Shown here: piece after piece, positions 8,633 through 18,352 of the stretch
Numbering within the stretch: position 1 is the stretch's first letter
How the letters are laid out: every line of letters begins with the position of its first letter
Source of the DNA: Amycolatopsis sp. NBC_01488
GTDB lineage: Bacteria > Actinomycetota > Actinomycetes > Mycobacteriales > Pseudonocardiaceae
Length of the DNA stretch: 64,000 nt
Direction: 5' to 3'
NCBI RefSeq assembly: GCF_036227105.1
Contig: NZ_CP109434.1
Location: 8,838,501 to 8,902,500, forward strand
Position numbers and translations under genes: made by a program
The notes under the pieces: model-generated
Seen by the model: only the letters and a program-made list of their open reading frames with translations
What the model was told of the DNA's origin: nothing
The model's database searches: none

Positions 8633-8713
8633 TTCCTCACCTTGTCGTCGGATGCCCCGTAACTTAGGCACCCCTTACCTGTGCAAGCGTACTGACTATC
8701 GCTCGGGAGGCGG

Positions 8714-9934
8714 TCAACGCTTCATGAAGCTCACAACAGCGTCCCACAGAGTGGACGCCAGTTCAGCCTTCGCGCCGAGAGGTATGGGGATTTCCGTACC
8801 GTCCGAGCCGAGCAGCCAGCCCGAATTGTCCTCGGTGCCGAACGCCTTGCCGTCGCCCACCGCGTTGACCACCAGCAGGTCGGCGCCCTTGCGCTTGAGC
8901 TTCACGCGGGCGTGGTCGAGGACGCCGCCGCGCTCGTCGCCGGTTTCCGCGGCGAAGCCCACGACGACCTGACCGGGACGCCGGTTTCGCACCAGTTCCG
9001 CGAGGATGTCGGCGTTGCGGTCGAGCGTGATGACGGGGTCCGGTTGATCGTCCGACTTCTTGATCTTGTGGTCGGCCCGGTTCGCCGGCCGGAAGTCGGC
9101 GACGGCGGCGGCCATCACGACGACGTCGGCCGACTCGGCCGCCGCGTGCACCGCCTGCCGCAGCTCCTCCGCCGTCGAGACGTGCGCCACGGTCGCGCCC
9201 GCCGGGTCCGGCAGCGCGACGGTGTGCGCGGTGACCAGGGTGACCTCGGCGCCGCGCTGGGCGGCGACGCGGGCCAGCGCGTAGCCCTGCTTGCCGGACG
9301 AGCGGTTGCCCAGGTAGCGGACCGGGTCGAGCGGCTCGCGGGTGCCGCCCGCGGACACGACCACGCGGACGCCTTCGAGGTCGCGCGGGAGAGCGTCCGG
9401 GCGGGCCAGCAGCAGCCGGGCGAGGTCGACGATCTCGGCGGGGTTCGCCAGGCGGCCCTTGCCGGTGTCGACCCCGGTCAACCGGCCGGAGTCGGGCTCG
9501 GTGACGATCGCGCCGCGCGAGCGCAGCAGGGCCACGTTGGCGCGGGTCGCGGGGTGCTCCCACATCTCCGTGTGCATCGCCGGGAAGAAGGCGACCGGGC
9601 ACCGGGCGGTGAGCAGGGTGTTCGTCAGCAGGTCGTCGGCCAGGCCGTGGGCGGCCTTGGCGAGGAGGTTCGCCGTGGCCGGGACGACGAGGACGAGGTC
9701 GGCTTCCTTGCCGACGCGGACGTGCTGGACCTCGGGCACCTCGGTGAACACGCCGGTGTGCACCGGGTGCCCGGAGAGGGCTTCGAAGGTGGCCGCGCCG
9801 ACGAAGTTCAGCGCGGCTTCGGTGGGGACCACGCGGACGTCGTGACCGGACTCGGTCAGTCCGCGCAGCACCTCACAGGCCTTGTAGGCGGCGATGCCGC
9901 CGCCCACGCCCAGGACAACGCGGGGTTTACTCAC
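8714..9934 (-). CDS. coaBC: Bifunctional phosphopantothenoylcysteine decarboxylase / phosphopantothenate-cysteine ligase
   Basis: Two consecutive steps of coenzyme A synthesis. N-terminal flavoprotein CoaC domain (VVLGVGGGIAAYKACEVL; NTLLTARCPVAFFPAMHTEMW, about residues 1-180) and C-terminal CoaB domain (VVSAGGTREPLDPVRYLGNR; AAAVADFRP; KIKK, about residues 195-400). The GTG at 9934 overlaps the last codons of rpoZ by 8 bases, giving the 406-residue protein; longer readings enter rpoZ antiphase and are low-complexity. Confidence 0.96.
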   Translation of the reverse strand: MSKPRVVLGVGGGIAAYKACEVLRGLTESGHDVRVVPTEAALNFVGAATFEALSGHPVHTGVFTEVPEVQHVRVGKEADLVLVVPATANLLAKAAHGLADDLLTNTLLTARCPVAFFPAMHTEMWEHPATRANVALLRSRGAIVTEPDSGRLTGVDTGKGRLANPAEIVDLARLLLARPDALPRDLEGVRVVVSAGGTREPLDPVRYLGNRSSGKQGYALARVAAQRGAEVTLVTAHTVALPDPAGATVAHVSTAEELRQAVHAAAESADVVVMAAAVADFRPANRADHKIKKSDDQPDPVITLDRNADILAELVRNRRPGQVVVGFAAETGDERGGVLDHARVKLKRKGADLLVVNAVGDGKAFGTEDNSGWLLGSDGTEIPIPLGAKAELASTLWDAVVSFMKR

Positions 9935-10196
9935 CCTCGGTGTGCTCGAGCAGGCCGCCGTGGATCTCGCGCAGCGCGATCGAGAGCGGCTTCTCGCGCG
10001 GGCCCGGCTCGACGAGCGGGCCGACGTACTCGAGCAGGCCCTCGCCCAGCTGGGCGTAGTAGTCGTTGATCTGGCGGGCACGCTTGGCCGAGTAGATCAC
10101 CAGCGCGTACTTCGAGCTGACCTTCTCGAGCAGGTCGTCGATCGGCGGGTTGGTGATGCCCTCGAGCTCTTCGTGCAGCGTCGCCTGAGTCGTCAC
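9927..10196 (-). CDS. rpoZ: RNA polymerase omega subunit
   Basis: 89-residue omega subunit that assists folding and assembly of the beta-prime subunit. Typical features: GITNPPIDDLLEKVSSKYALVI, then the SAKRARQINDYYAQLGEG helix. The GTG start overlaps the gmk stop (GTGA), so translation is probably coupled. The order gmk-rpoZ-coaBC is conserved in actinobacteria. Confidence 0.96.
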   Translation of the reverse strand: MTTQATLHEELEGITNPPIDDLLEKVSSKYALVIYSAKRARQINDYYAQLGEGLLEYVGPLVEPGPREKPLSIALREIHGGLLEHTEGE

Positions 10197-10861
10197 TCTT
10201 GGTGCTCCGAATCTGTGGGACTACCGGCGGCAAACTGCTCGCCGGTAATCAAGTTTAGCAAGTGCTCGGCGGCGTCCCGCACATCGGCGTTGACGACGCG
10301 GTGGTCGAACTCGCCGGCGGCGGCCAGCTCACGCTCCGCTTCCGCCAGCCGGGCCTGCACGGCGGCCTCGTTCTCGGTGCCGCGCCCGGTGAGCCGGCCG
10401 ACCAGCTCCTCCCACGACGGCGGCATCAGCATCACCAGCCGGGCTTCCGGCATCGCCGCGCGGACCTGGCGGGCGCCCTGCAGCTCGATCTCCAGCACGG
10501 CCGGGCGGCCTTCGGCGAGGGCCTTCTCGACGGGCTCGCGCGGGGTGCCGTAGCGGTTGCCGGTGAACTCGGCCCACTCGAGGAGCCGGCCGTCGGCGAT
10601 CATCGCGTCGAACTCGGCGCGGTCGACGAAGTGGTAGTGCGCCCCGTCGATCTCGCCGGGACGCGGGTGCCGCGTGGTCACCGAGACGCTGAAGTAGATG
10701 TCGGGCTCCAGCTTCCGCAGCTCGCCCACCACGCTCGACTTCCCGACCCCCGAGGGCCCCGATACGACGGTGAGCCGGTGCCGGGGGATGTCCCCCGCCA
10801 CCGGCTCACTGCCGCGGTCGGCGCCCGGGTTCACCGGGTAGTCACGACCGGCGCCGTTCAC
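10193..10861 (-). CDS. gmk: Guanylate kinase
   Basis: Phosphorylates GMP to GDP. P-loop GPSGVGKSS (about residues 35-43), the GMP-binding TTRHPRPGEIDGAHYHF segment, EWAEFTGNRYGTP, and a lid region with RLTGRGTENEAAVQARL. 222 residues, with ~25 extra N-terminal residues ahead of the core, as in mycobacterial homologues. The GTG start overlaps the mihF stop by 4 bases. Confidence 0.97.
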   Translation of the reverse strand: MNGAGRDYPVNPGADRGSEPVAGDIPRHRLTVVSGPSGVGKSSVVGELRKLEPDIYFSVSVTTRHPRPGEIDGAHYHFVDRAEFDAMIADGRLLEWAEFTGNRYGTPREPVEKALAEGRPAVLEIELQGARQVRAAMPEARLVMLMPPSWEELVGRLTGRGTENEAAVQARLAEAERELAAAGEFDHRVVNADVRDAAEHLLNLITGEQFAAGSPTDSEHQE

Positions 10862-11175
10862 TCGCCGCTGAACTCGGCCAGCAGCGCCTTGCGCTGCCGG
10901 TCGCCGAGGCCGCGAAGGCGACGGCTGGGGGCGATCTCCAGTCGTTCCATGGTCTGCTGCGCGCGGACCTTGCCGACGCCCGGGAGGGCCTCGAGCAGAG
11001 CCGAAACCTTCATCTTGCCGAGGACTTCGTTCTCCTCGGCCTGCTTCAGCACGTCGACCAGAGTGGTACCGCCCCGCTTCAGCCGCTCCTTCAGCTCAGC
11101 ACGGATGCGGCGAGCGGCGGCGGCCTTCTCCAGCGCCGCAGCGCGCTGTTCCTCTGTCAGCTGGGGAAGTGCCAC
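10858..11175 (-). CDS. mihF: Integration host factor, actinobacterial type (mIHF)
   Basis: 105-residue nucleoid protein of the mIHF/sIHF family, which bends DNA and influences replication, recombination and secondary metabolism. It contains the helix-two-turn-helix core GKMKVSALLEALPGVGKVRAQQTMERL and the RRLRGLGDRQRKALL tail. The GTG at 11175 follows a strong GGAGGAAAAC. It lies between pyrF and gmk, as in Mycobacterium. It is a natural candidate binder for some of the dispersed repeats reported here, though nothing in the sequence proves that. Confidence 0.95.
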   Translation of the reverse strand: MALPQLTEEQRAAALEKAAAARRIRAELKERLKRGGTTLVDVLKQAEENEVLGKMKVSALLEALPGVGKVRAQQTMERLEIAPSRRLRGLGDRQRKALLAEFSGE

Positions 11176-11282
11176 GTTTTCCTCCGGTAGTTCTCAAATC
11201 TGGGTGGGTGACGCGACGGTACCCACCCGTGAGCACCGGCCACAATGCGGGGGTGCCTGGTGGGACCCGGTTCCGGCCCCTG

Positions 11283-12143
11283 CTATTGGCCGTTTTCCTG
11301 CGGGTCGGCCAGCAGTTCGGCGACCCGTTCGACCGCTTGGCGCAAAGCCGCTTGCTCCGGACCGTGGCGCAGGATGTCCCGGGACGACGCGGGCAGCACG
11401 CCGGGCAGACCGGTACCGGCAGCAGTACCGAAGAGGGCCCTCAAATCGGCCACAGTCGCTCCCTGGGCCCCGAAGCCGGGCGCCAGCACCGGTCCGTTCA
11501 GCCGCGAGAGATCGAGTTCCCCCGGCGAGACGGTGGCCCCGACCACGACCCCCACATCGCCGAGCGGTTCCGAGGATGCGTTGAGCGCCGCCGCGGAATC
11601 GACGATCGACTGCGCCACCGTGCGGCCGTCGGGCAGCTTCGCGTTCTGCACGGCGGCCGCTTCGGGGTTCGAAGTCCGGGCAAGCACGAAGATGCCACGC
11701 CCCGCCGAGGCGGCCGTTTCGGCGCACGGGGCCACCGAGCCGAACCCGAGGTACGGCGAAACGGTGATCGCGTCGGCCGCGACCGCCGCCCCGTCGGCCA
11801 CGTACGCCGCCGTGTACGCCGCCATCGTCGAGCCGATGTCGCCGCGCTTGACGTCCAGCAGCACCAGCGCGCCCGCCTCACGGGCCGTCTCGACGACCCG
11901 CTCCAGCACGCGGACGCCGGCCGCGCCGAAACTTTCGAAGAACGCCGATTGCGGCTTCACGATCGCCGTGCGCGCCGCCAGGACCTCCGTGGCGGACAGC
12001 GCGAACCGCTCCAGGCCCGAAGCGTCCACCGGGAGCCCCCAGGCCTCGAGGAGGCCCGGGTGGGGGTCGATCCCGGCGCACAGGGGGCCCCGGGACGCGA
12101 CGGCCTTCGCCAGCCGCGCCCCGAACCGCTCCCGCGTGCTCAC
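11283..12143 (-). CDS. pyrF: Orotidine 5'-phosphate decarboxylase (type 2)
   Basis: Last step of UMP synthesis. Type-2 OMP decarboxylase features: LCAGIDPHPGLLEAWG near the N-terminus, the catalytic LLDVKRGDIGSTM, VSPYLGFGSV, and GFGAQGAT in the phosphate-binding part. The GTG at 12143 overlaps the carB stop by 4 bases and gives 286 residues. It ends the pyrimidine part of the series. Confidence 0.96.
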   Translation of the reverse strand: MSTRERFGARLAKAVASRGPLCAGIDPHPGLLEAWGLPVDASGLERFALSATEVLAARTAIVKPQSAFFESFGAAGVRVLERVVETAREAGALVLLDVKRGDIGSTMAAYTAAYVADGAAVAADAITVSPYLGFGSVAPCAETAASAGRGIFVLARTSNPEAAAVQNAKLPDGRTVAQSIVDSAAALNASSEPLGDVGVVVGATVSPGELDLSRLNGPVLAPGFGAQGATVADLRALFGTAAGTGLPGVLPASSRDILRHGPEQAALRQAVERVAELLADPQENGQ

Positions 12144-15100
12144 GACTTCGCCTTCAGCGCCGCCTGGAGCTCCTGCAGCGACTTGACGCCGATGTCGCCC
12201 CGGATCAGCGCTTCGATGCCGTGCACGGCCGCCGCGGCGCCCTGGACGGTCGTCACGCACGGGATGTCGCGCGACACCGCCGCGGTGCGGATCTCGTAGC
12301 CGTCGACGCGCGGACCGCTGTTGCCGTACGGCGTGTTGATCACCATGTCGACGCCGCCGTCGAGGATGACGTCCACGATGTTCGGCTCGGCTTCGGTCGA
12401 GCCCTCGTAGTGCTTGCGCACCACGGTGCACGCGACCCCGTTGCGCCGCAGCACTTCCGCGGTGCCGGACGTGGCGAGGATCTCGAACCCGAGGTCCGCC
12501 AGGCGCTTCACCGGGAAGACGAGCGAGCGCTTGTCGCGGTTGGCGACCGAGACGAAGACGCGCCCGGACGTCGGCAGCGAGCCGTAGGCGGCGCTCTGCG
12601 ACTTGGCGAACGCCTTGCCGAAGGAGACGTCGACGCCCATCACCTCGCCGGTCGACTTCATCTCCGGGCCCAGCAGCGAATCGACGCCGTGGCCCTCCGG
12701 GGTGCGGAAGCGGTGGAAGGGCAGCACGGCTTCCTTGACGGCGACCGGCGAGTCGGCCGGCATCTGCCCGCCGTCGCCGTCGGCGGGTAGGACCCCGCTC
12801 TCGCGCAGGTCCTTGATCGTCGAGCCGGTCATGATCAGCGCGGCGGCCTTCGCCAGCGGCACCGCCGTCGCCTTGGACACGAACGGGACCGTCCGCGACG
12901 CGCGCGGGTTGGCCTCCAGGACGTACAGGACGTCGTCCTTGAGCGCGTACTGGACGTTCAGGAGCCCGCGCACGCCCACGCCGCGCGCGATGGCCTCGGT
13001 GGAGCGGCGGACGGCCTGCAGGTCGGTGTGCCCGAGCGTGATCGGCGGCAGCGCGCACGAGGAGTCGCCGGAGTGGATGCCGGCCTCTTCGATGTGCTCC
13101 ATCACGCCGCCGAGGTAGAGCTCCTCGCCGTCGAACAGCGCGTCGACGTCGATCTCGATGGCGTCGTCGAGGAAGCGGTCCACGAGCACCGGGTGCTCGG
13201 GGGTGATCTCGGTGGCGCGGCTGATGTAGCCGGCCAGCGTCTCCTCGTCGTAGACGATCTCCATGCCGCGGCCGCCGAGCACGTACGACGGCCGGACGAG
13301 CACCGGGTAGCCGATCTCGTCGGCGATCCGCTTGGCGCCCTCGAACGACGTCGCCGTGCCGTAGCGCGGCGCGGGCAGCCCGGCGTCGGTGAGCACCTCG
13401 CCGAACGCGCCGCGGTCCTCGGCCAGGTTGATCGCCTCCGGCGGGGTGCCGACCACCGGGACACCGGCGTCGGCGAGCTTCTTCGCCAGGCCCAGCGGGG
13501 TCTGGCCGCCGAGCTGGACGATCACGCCCGCGACCGTGCCGGACGCCTGCTCGGCGTGCACGACCTCGAGGACGTCCTCGAAGGACAGCGGCTCGAAGTA
13601 CAGCCGGTCGGACGTGTCGTAGTCGGTGGACACGGTTTCCGGGTTGCAGTTGACCATGACGGCCTCGAACCCGGCCTCCCGCAACGCGATCGCCGCGTGC
13701 ACGCAGGAGTAGTCGAACTCGATGCCCTGCCCGATCCGGTTCGGGCCCGAGCCGAGGATGAGCACCTTCGGCTTCTCGGTCTGCGCGGCCACTTCGGACT
13801 GCGCCTCGGGGTCGGACTCGTAGGCCGAGTAGTGGTACGGCGTCTTGGCGGCGAACTCGGCCGCACAGGTGTCGACGGTCTTGAACACCGGCCGCACGCC
13901 GAGGCGGTGGCGCAGCGTGCGGACGCCGTCCTCGCCCGCCAGTTCCGGGCGCAGCGCGGCGATCTGGCGGTCCGAAAGGCCGGTGCGCTTGGCGCGGCGC
14001 AGCAGGTCACCATCGAGGACGGGCGCGTCGCGGACCTCGGCGCCGACCTCGCCGATGTAGGCGATCTGGTCGATGAACCACGGGTCGATGCCGGAAGCCT
14101 CGTGCACCTGCTGGACGCTGGCGCCGAGGCGCAGCGCGCGTTCCACTTCGTACAGCCGTCCCTCGTGCGGCGTGCGCAGGGCGTACAAAGTGGACTCCAG
14201 CGTGACACCCTCGGGGTCTGGCAGCGTCCAGAACCCGGTCGCCTTCGTCTCGATCGAGCGCATCGCCTTGCCGAGCGCCTCGGGGAAGCTGCGGCCGAAC
14301 GACATCGCCTCGCCGACGCTCTTCATCGTCGTGGTCAGCGTCGGGTCGGCGCCCGGGAACTTCTCGAAGGCGAACCGCGGCATCTTCACGACGACGTAGT
14401 CCAAAGTGGGCTCGAACGCGGCCGGCGTCTCGCCGGTGATGTCGTTCTGGATCTCGTCGAGCGTGTAGCCGATGGCGAGCTTCGCGGCGATCTTGGCGAT
14501 CGGGAAGCCGGTCGCCTTGCTCGCCAGCGCACTGCTCCGCGAAACGCGCGGGTTCATCTCGATGACGACCATCCGGCCGTCGGCCGGGTTGATCGCGAAC
14601 TGGATGTTGCAGCCGCCGGTGTCGACGCCGACCTCGCGCAGCACCGCGATGCCGACGTCGCGCATCACCTGGTACTCGCGGTCGGTGAGGGTCATGGTCG
14701 GCGCGACGGTGACCGAGTCGCCGGTGTGCACGCCCATCGCGTCGACGTTCTCGATCGAGCAGACGACCACGACGTTGTCGTGCTTGTCGCGCATCAGCTC
14801 GAGCTCGTACTCCTTCCAGCCGAGCACGCTCTCCTCGATGAGCACCTCGGTGACGGGAGACTCCGCGAGGCCGGTGGAAGCGAGCCGCTCCAGGTCCTCG
14901 GGCGTGTGCGCCATGCCGGACCCGAGCCCGCCCATGGTGAAGCTTGGCCGGATCACCACCGGCAAGCCCAGGTCCTTGACGGTCTCGCGCACTTCGTCCA
15001 TGTCGTGGCAGACACGGCTGCGCGGCACGTCGGCGCCGATGGTGCGCACGATGTCCTTGAACTTCTGCCGGTCCTCACCGCGCTGGATGGCGTCGATGTC

Positions 15101-15454
15101 GGCGCCGATCAGCTCGACGCCGTACTTGTCGAGCACACCACGCTCGTGCAGTGCCACGGCACAGTTGAGCGCCGTCTGCCCGCCGAGGGTCGCGAGAATC
15201 GCGTCGGGGCGTTCCGCCGCGATGACCTTCTCGACGAAGTCCGGCGTCACCGGCTCGATGTAGGTGGCGTCGGCGAACTCGGGGTCGGTCATGATGGTGG
15301 CCGGGTTCGAGTTCACCAGAGAGACGCGCAGGCCTTCGCTGCGCAGCACCCGGCAGGCCTGGGTACCGGAGTAGTCGAACTCCGCGGCCTGCCCGATCAC
15401 GATCGGCCCGGAGCCGATCACCAGCACGTGCTGGATGTCCGTCCTCTTCGGCAT
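12140..15454 (-). CDS. carB: Carbamoyl-phosphate synthase large chain
   Basis: 1104-residue synthetase that forms carbamoyl phosphate from bicarbonate, ATP and the ammonia delivered by CarA. Two ATP-grasp halves are visible (VLVIGSGPIVIGQAAEFDY near residue 10; VLILGSGPNRIGQGIEFDY near residue 560), each with the RPSxxxGG nucleotide loop (VIRPSFTMGGLG; VRPSYVLGGRGM), then a C-terminal MGS-like regulatory domain. The start overlaps the carA stop by one base (TGATG). Confidence 0.98.
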   Translation of the reverse strand: MPKRTDIQHVLVIGSGPIVIGQAAEFDYSGTQACRVLRSEGLRVSLVNSNPATIMTDPEFADATYIEPVTPDFVEKVIAAERPDAILATLGGQTALNCAVALHERGVLDKYGVELIGADIDAIQRGEDRQKFKDIVRTIGADVPRSRVCHDMDEVRETVKDLGLPVVIRPSFTMGGLGSGMAHTPEDLERLASTGLAESPVTEVLIEESVLGWKEYELELMRDKHDNVVVVCSIENVDAMGVHTGDSVTVAPTMTLTDREYQVMRDVGIAVLREVGVDTGGCNIQFAINPADGRMVVIEMNPRVSRSSALASKATGFPIAKIAAKLAIGYTLDEIQNDITGETPAAFEPTLDYVVVKMPRFAFEKFPGADPTLTTTMKSVGEAMSFGRSFPEALGKAMRSIETKATGFWTLPDPEGVTLESTLYALRTPHEGRLYEVERALRLGASVQQVHEASGIDPWFIDQIAYIGEVGAEVRDAPVLDGDLLRRAKRTGLSDRQIAALRPELAGEDGVRTLRHRLGVRPVFKTVDTCAAEFAAKTPYHYSAYESDPEAQSEVAAQTEKPKVLILGSGPNRIGQGIEFDYSCVHAAIALREAGFEAVMVNCNPETVSTDYDTSDRLYFEPLSFEDVLEVVHAEQASGTVAGVIVQLGGQTPLGLAKKLADAGVPVVGTPPEAINLAEDRGAFGEVLTDAGLPAPRYGTATSFEGAKRIADEIGYPVLVRPSYVLGGRGMEIVYDEETLAGYISRATEITPEHPVLVDRFLDDAIEIDVDALFDGEELYLGGVMEHIEEAGIHSGDSSCALPPITLGHTDLQAVRRSTEAIARGVGVRGLLNVQYALKDDVLYVLEANPRASRTVPFVSKATAVPLAKAAALIMTGSTIKDLRESGVLPADGDGGQMPADSPVAVKEAVLPFHRFRTPEGHGVDSLLGPEMKSTGEVMGVDVSFGKAFAKSQSAAYGSLPTSGRVFVSVANRDKRSLVFPVKRLADLGFEILATSGTAEVLRRNGVACTVVRKHYEGSTEAEPNIVDVILDGGVDMVINTPYGNSGPRVDGYEIRTAAVSRDIPCVTTVQGAAAAVHGIEALIRGDIGVKSLQELQAALKAKS

Positions 15455-16575
15455 CAGGCCTTCTTCTCCATGAGCGAAACGAAATCGTCGAACAGGGGAG
15501 CCGCGTCGTGCGGGCCGGCCGCCGCCTCGGGGTGGTACTGCACCGAGAACGCCGGGACGTCGAACGCCCGCAGGCCCTCGACCGCGCCGTCGTTCGCGCA
15601 GTAGTGGCTGACCTGAGCCGCACCGAACGGCGACTCGAAGCGCTGCCCGGGCTCGCCTTCGAGGGCGAATCCGTGGTTCTGCGCGGTGATCGCCACCGAC
15701 TTCGTGGCGACGTCGATCACCGGGATGTTGATGCCGCGGTGGCCGTAGCGCATCTTGTACGTCCCCAGGCCGAGCGCGCGGCCGAGGACCTGGTTGCCGA
15801 AGCAGATGCCGAACAGCGGGATCTCGCGGCCCAGGATCTGCTGGGTCAGCTCGGTGGCGTGCGTCGTGGTGGCCGGGTCGCCCGGGCCGTTGGAGAGGAA
15901 CACGCCGTCCGGCTCCACCGCCAGGACCTCCTCCAGCGACGCAGAAGAGGGCAGCACGTGCACCTCGATGCCGCGCTTGACCATCTGCCGCGGGGTGTTG
16001 GACTTGATGCCCAGGTCGAGCGCGACGACGCGGAAGCGCGTCTCGCCTTCGGGAGAGACGACGTACGGCTTCGGCGTCGAAACCTGGCCGGCCAGGTCGG
16101 CGCCCTCCATCTTCGGGCTGGCGAGGACCTCGGCGACCATCTCGTCGACCGTGCCGAGCGCGTCACCGGAGAAGACCCCGGCACGCATCGCGCCGAGCTC
16201 GCGCAGGTGCCGCGTCAGCGAGCGGGTGTCGACCTCGGCGATGCCGACGATCCCCTGGTTCACCAGCTCTTCGTCGAGCGAGCGCTTCGAGCGCCAGTTG
16301 GACGGCGTGCGCGCGGGGTCGCGCACCACGTAGCCGTTGACCCAGATCTTCGAGGACTCGTCGTCCTCGTCGTTCCAGCCGGTGTTGCCGATCTGCGGCG
16401 CGGTCTGCACCACGATCTGCCCGTGGTAGGACGGGTCGGTCAGCGTCTCCTGGTAGCCGGTCATGCCGGTGCAGAACACCGCCTCGCCGAGGGTTCGCCC
16501 CTGCGCGCCGTAGGCAGCGCCGCGGAACACCCGGCCGTCTTCGAGTACCAGTGCGGCCTGAGCGCGCGCGTTCAC
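15454..16575 (-). CDS. carA: Carbamoyl-phosphate synthase small chain (glutaminase)
   Basis: Glutamine amidotransferase subunit. The N-terminal CPSase_sm domain contains FCTGMTGYQETLTDPSYHGQ; the C-terminal class I GATase has the nucleophile elbow LFGICFGNQVLGRALG, and HPEAAAGP supplies the His/Glu pair. The GTG at 16575 overlaps the preceding stop, giving 373 residues. The CFGNQ variant of the elbow is normal for actinobacterial CarA. Confidence 0.97.
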   Translation of the reverse strand: MNARAQAALVLEDGRVFRGAAYGAQGRTLGEAVFCTGMTGYQETLTDPSYHGQIVVQTAPQIGNTGWNDEDDESSKIWVNGYVVRDPARTPSNWRSKRSLDEELVNQGIVGIAEVDTRSLTRHLRELGAMRAGVFSGDALGTVDEMVAEVLASPKMEGADLAGQVSTPKPYVVSPEGETRFRVVALDLGIKSNTPRQMVKRGIEVHVLPSSASLEEVLAVEPDGVFLSNGPGDPATTTHATELTQQILGREIPLFGICFGNQVLGRALGLGTYKMRYGHRGINIPVIDVATKSVAITAQNHGFALEGEPGQRFESPFGAAQVSHYCANDGAVEGLRAFDVPAFSVQYHPEAAAGPHDAAPLFDDFVSLMEKKA

Positions 16576-17066
16576 TGGGCACCTCCCTTGATCTTGAGCT
16601 GTTCGATCCACTGTGGATAGTCGTCGAGGTCGTCGCCGCGGAAGCCGGTGTCGAGGTCCGCGTCGCCGAGCCGCCAGGTGATGACGAGCAGCGCGTCGGT
16701 GCCCATCACCTTCCCGGCGATCTTCGTGTCGCGCCGGATGCCGGTGACGGCGTCCCGCGGGAGCCAGAAGTCCGGCGCTCCCCCGCGTTCGACGGCGATA
16801 CCCCCGCCGTGCAGGCGCCAAACCGCGCCGGTGCGCAGCCCTGCGCCGCGGGTGACGATCCGGTCCTGCCAGTTCCCGGCGGTGGTCGTCGCCACGTAGA
16901 GGCCGGTGGACTCCAGCAGCACGTCGCCCGGCTCGTCGGGGATCGCGGGGAACGGCGGTACCTGCACGCTCTGCGAGCGCGCCTTCCGGCGCCAGCCGAC
17001 GTACATGCCCCAGAGGCAGAGCAGGAAGAAGGCGACGATCGCCAGCACCAGCCACAGGCGTTCCAT
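16572..17066 (-). CDS. Membrane-anchored PH-like domain protein of the pyr operon
   Basis: 164 residues: one N-terminal membrane helix (about residues 4-22, LWLVLAIVAFFLLCLWGMYV), a basic stop-transfer stretch GWRRKARS, and a cytoplasmic beta-rich domain (LLESTGLYVATT; DFWLPRDAVTGIRRD) resembling PH-like 'bPH' transporter-type domains. It lies between pyrC and carA with stop-start overlaps on both sides, a position conserved in mycobacteria (Rv1382). Its function is unknown; constant linkage with the pyr genes suggests co-regulation, not necessarily a role in pyrimidine synthesis. Confidence 0.85.
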   Translation of the reverse strand: MERLWLVLAIVAFFLLCLWGMYVGWRRKARSQSVQVPPFPAIPDEPGDVLLESTGLYVATTTAGNWQDRIVTRGAGLRTGAVWRLHGGGIAVERGGAPDFWLPRDAVTGIRRDTKIAGKVMGTDALLVITWRLGDADLDTGFRGDDLDDYPQWIEQLKIKGGAQ

Positions 17067-18352
17067 CAGCAGACCTTCCCGTCCCGCGCGGTGAGCCGCC
17101 CGCGCAGCAGCGTCGCGGTCACCACACCGGGGAGCCGCATTCCCTCGTACGGGGTGTTGGCGGCGATGCTGGCCAGCTCGGCGCCCCGGACCGTCCATTC
17201 GGCGTCCGGGTCGACGAGCGTCAGGTTCGCCGGCTCGCCGACCGCGATCGGACGGCCCTGGTCGGCGAGGTTGCCGATCTCGGCGGGCCGCTCGCTCATG
17301 ACACGGGCGACGCCGCGCCAGTCGAGCAGGCCGGTGCGGACCATCGTCTCGGCGACGATCGACAGCGCCGTCTGCAGCCCGAGCATGCCCGGCCGGGCCG
17401 CGGTCCACTCGGTGTCCTTGTCCTGCACCGCGTGCGGCGCGTGGTCGGTGGCCACGCAGTCGATGATCCCTTCGGCCAGGGCGGCCCGCAGCTTCTCCGC
17501 GTCGGACTCCGTGCGCAGCGGCGGGTTCACCTTGTTCACCGGGTCGTAGGTGGCCAGGCGCTCGTCGGTGAGCAGCAGGTGGTGGGGCGTGACCTCGGCC
17601 GACACCTTCGTGCCGCGCTCCTTCGCCCAGCGCAGGACGTCCGCGGTGCCCGACGTCGAGACGTGGCAGACGTGCAGCCGCGCGTTCGCGTGCAGGGCCA
17701 GCAGGCAGTCGCGGGCCACGATGGACTCCTCCGCGGCGGCCGGCCAGCCGGTGTAGCCGAGCCGGGCCGCGCGCTCGCCCTCGTGGGCCTGGGCGCCGAC
17801 GGTCAGCCGCGGCTCCTCGGCGTGCTGGGCGATGACAGCGTCCAGCGCGGTCGAGTATTCCAGCGCGCGGCGCATCAGCAGTGGGTCGGCGACGCAGAGG
17901 CCGTCGTCGGAGAAGACCTTGACCCGGGCCTGCGAGTTCGCCATGGTGCCCAGCTCGGCGAGCTTCTCGCCCTTGAGCCCGACGGTGACCGCGCCGACCG
18001 GGTGGACGTCGACCAGGCCGACTTCCTGCCCGCGCCGCCACACGTGCTCGACGATCACGGCGTTGTCCGCGACCGGGTCGGTGTTGGCCATGGCGAACAC
18101 CGCGGTGTAGCCGCCGAGCGCCGCCGCGGCCGAGCCGGTCTCGATCGTCTCGGTGTCCTCGCGGCCGGGTTCGCGCAGGTGGGTGTGCAGGTCGACGAAG
18201 CCGGGGAGCAGCACCTGACCCGCCGCTTCGATGATTTCGGCGTCTTCCGGGAGGTCGACGGTGCCGATCGCGGTGATCACCCCGTCCTCGACCAGGACGT
18301 CGACCGGGTCGCCTTCGCCGTAGGGGCGGGCGCCCTTGATCACGGTGCTCAC
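17066..18352 (-). CDS. pyrC: Dihydroorotase
   Basis: Cyclises carbamoyl aspartate to dihydroorotate. Class I amidohydrolase with the metal-binding FVDLHTHLREPGRED motif (about residue 55), HVSTSG and VTPHHLLLTDE histidines, and the catalytic CVATDHAPHAVQDK. 428 residues. The GTG at 18352 overlaps the pyrB stop (GTGA). Confidence 0.97.
   Translation of the reverse strand: MSTVIKGARPYGEGDPVDVLVEDGVITAIGTVDLPEDAEIIEAAGQVLLPGFVDLHTHLREPGREDTETIETGSAAAALGGYTAVFAMANTDPVADNAVIVEHVWRRGQEVGLVDVHPVGAVTVGLKGEKLAELGTMANSQARVKVFSDDGLCVADPLLMRRALEYSTALDAVIAQHAEEPRLTVGAQAHEGERAARLGYTGWPAAAEESIVARDCLLALHANARLHVCHVSTSGTADVLRWAKERGTKVSAEVTPHHLLLTDERLATYDPVNKVNPPLRTESDAEKLRAALAEGIIDCVATDHAPHAVQDKDTEWTAARPGMLGLQTALSIVAETMVRTGLLDWRGVARVMSERPAEIGNLADQGRPIAVGEPANLTLVDPDAEWTVRGAELASIAANTPYEGMRLPGVVTATLLRGRLTARDGKVC

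Noticed and set aside
8633..8713. SAM riboswitch upstream of metK
   Set aside because: Only 81 bases separate it from coaBC, with no recognisable SAM-I or SAM-II core.
11283..13058. A 591-residue pyrF fusion protein starting inside carB
   Set aside because: The N-terminal 300 residues are the carB sequence read out of frame; the GTG at 12143 with its 4-base overlap gives a normal-length PyrF.
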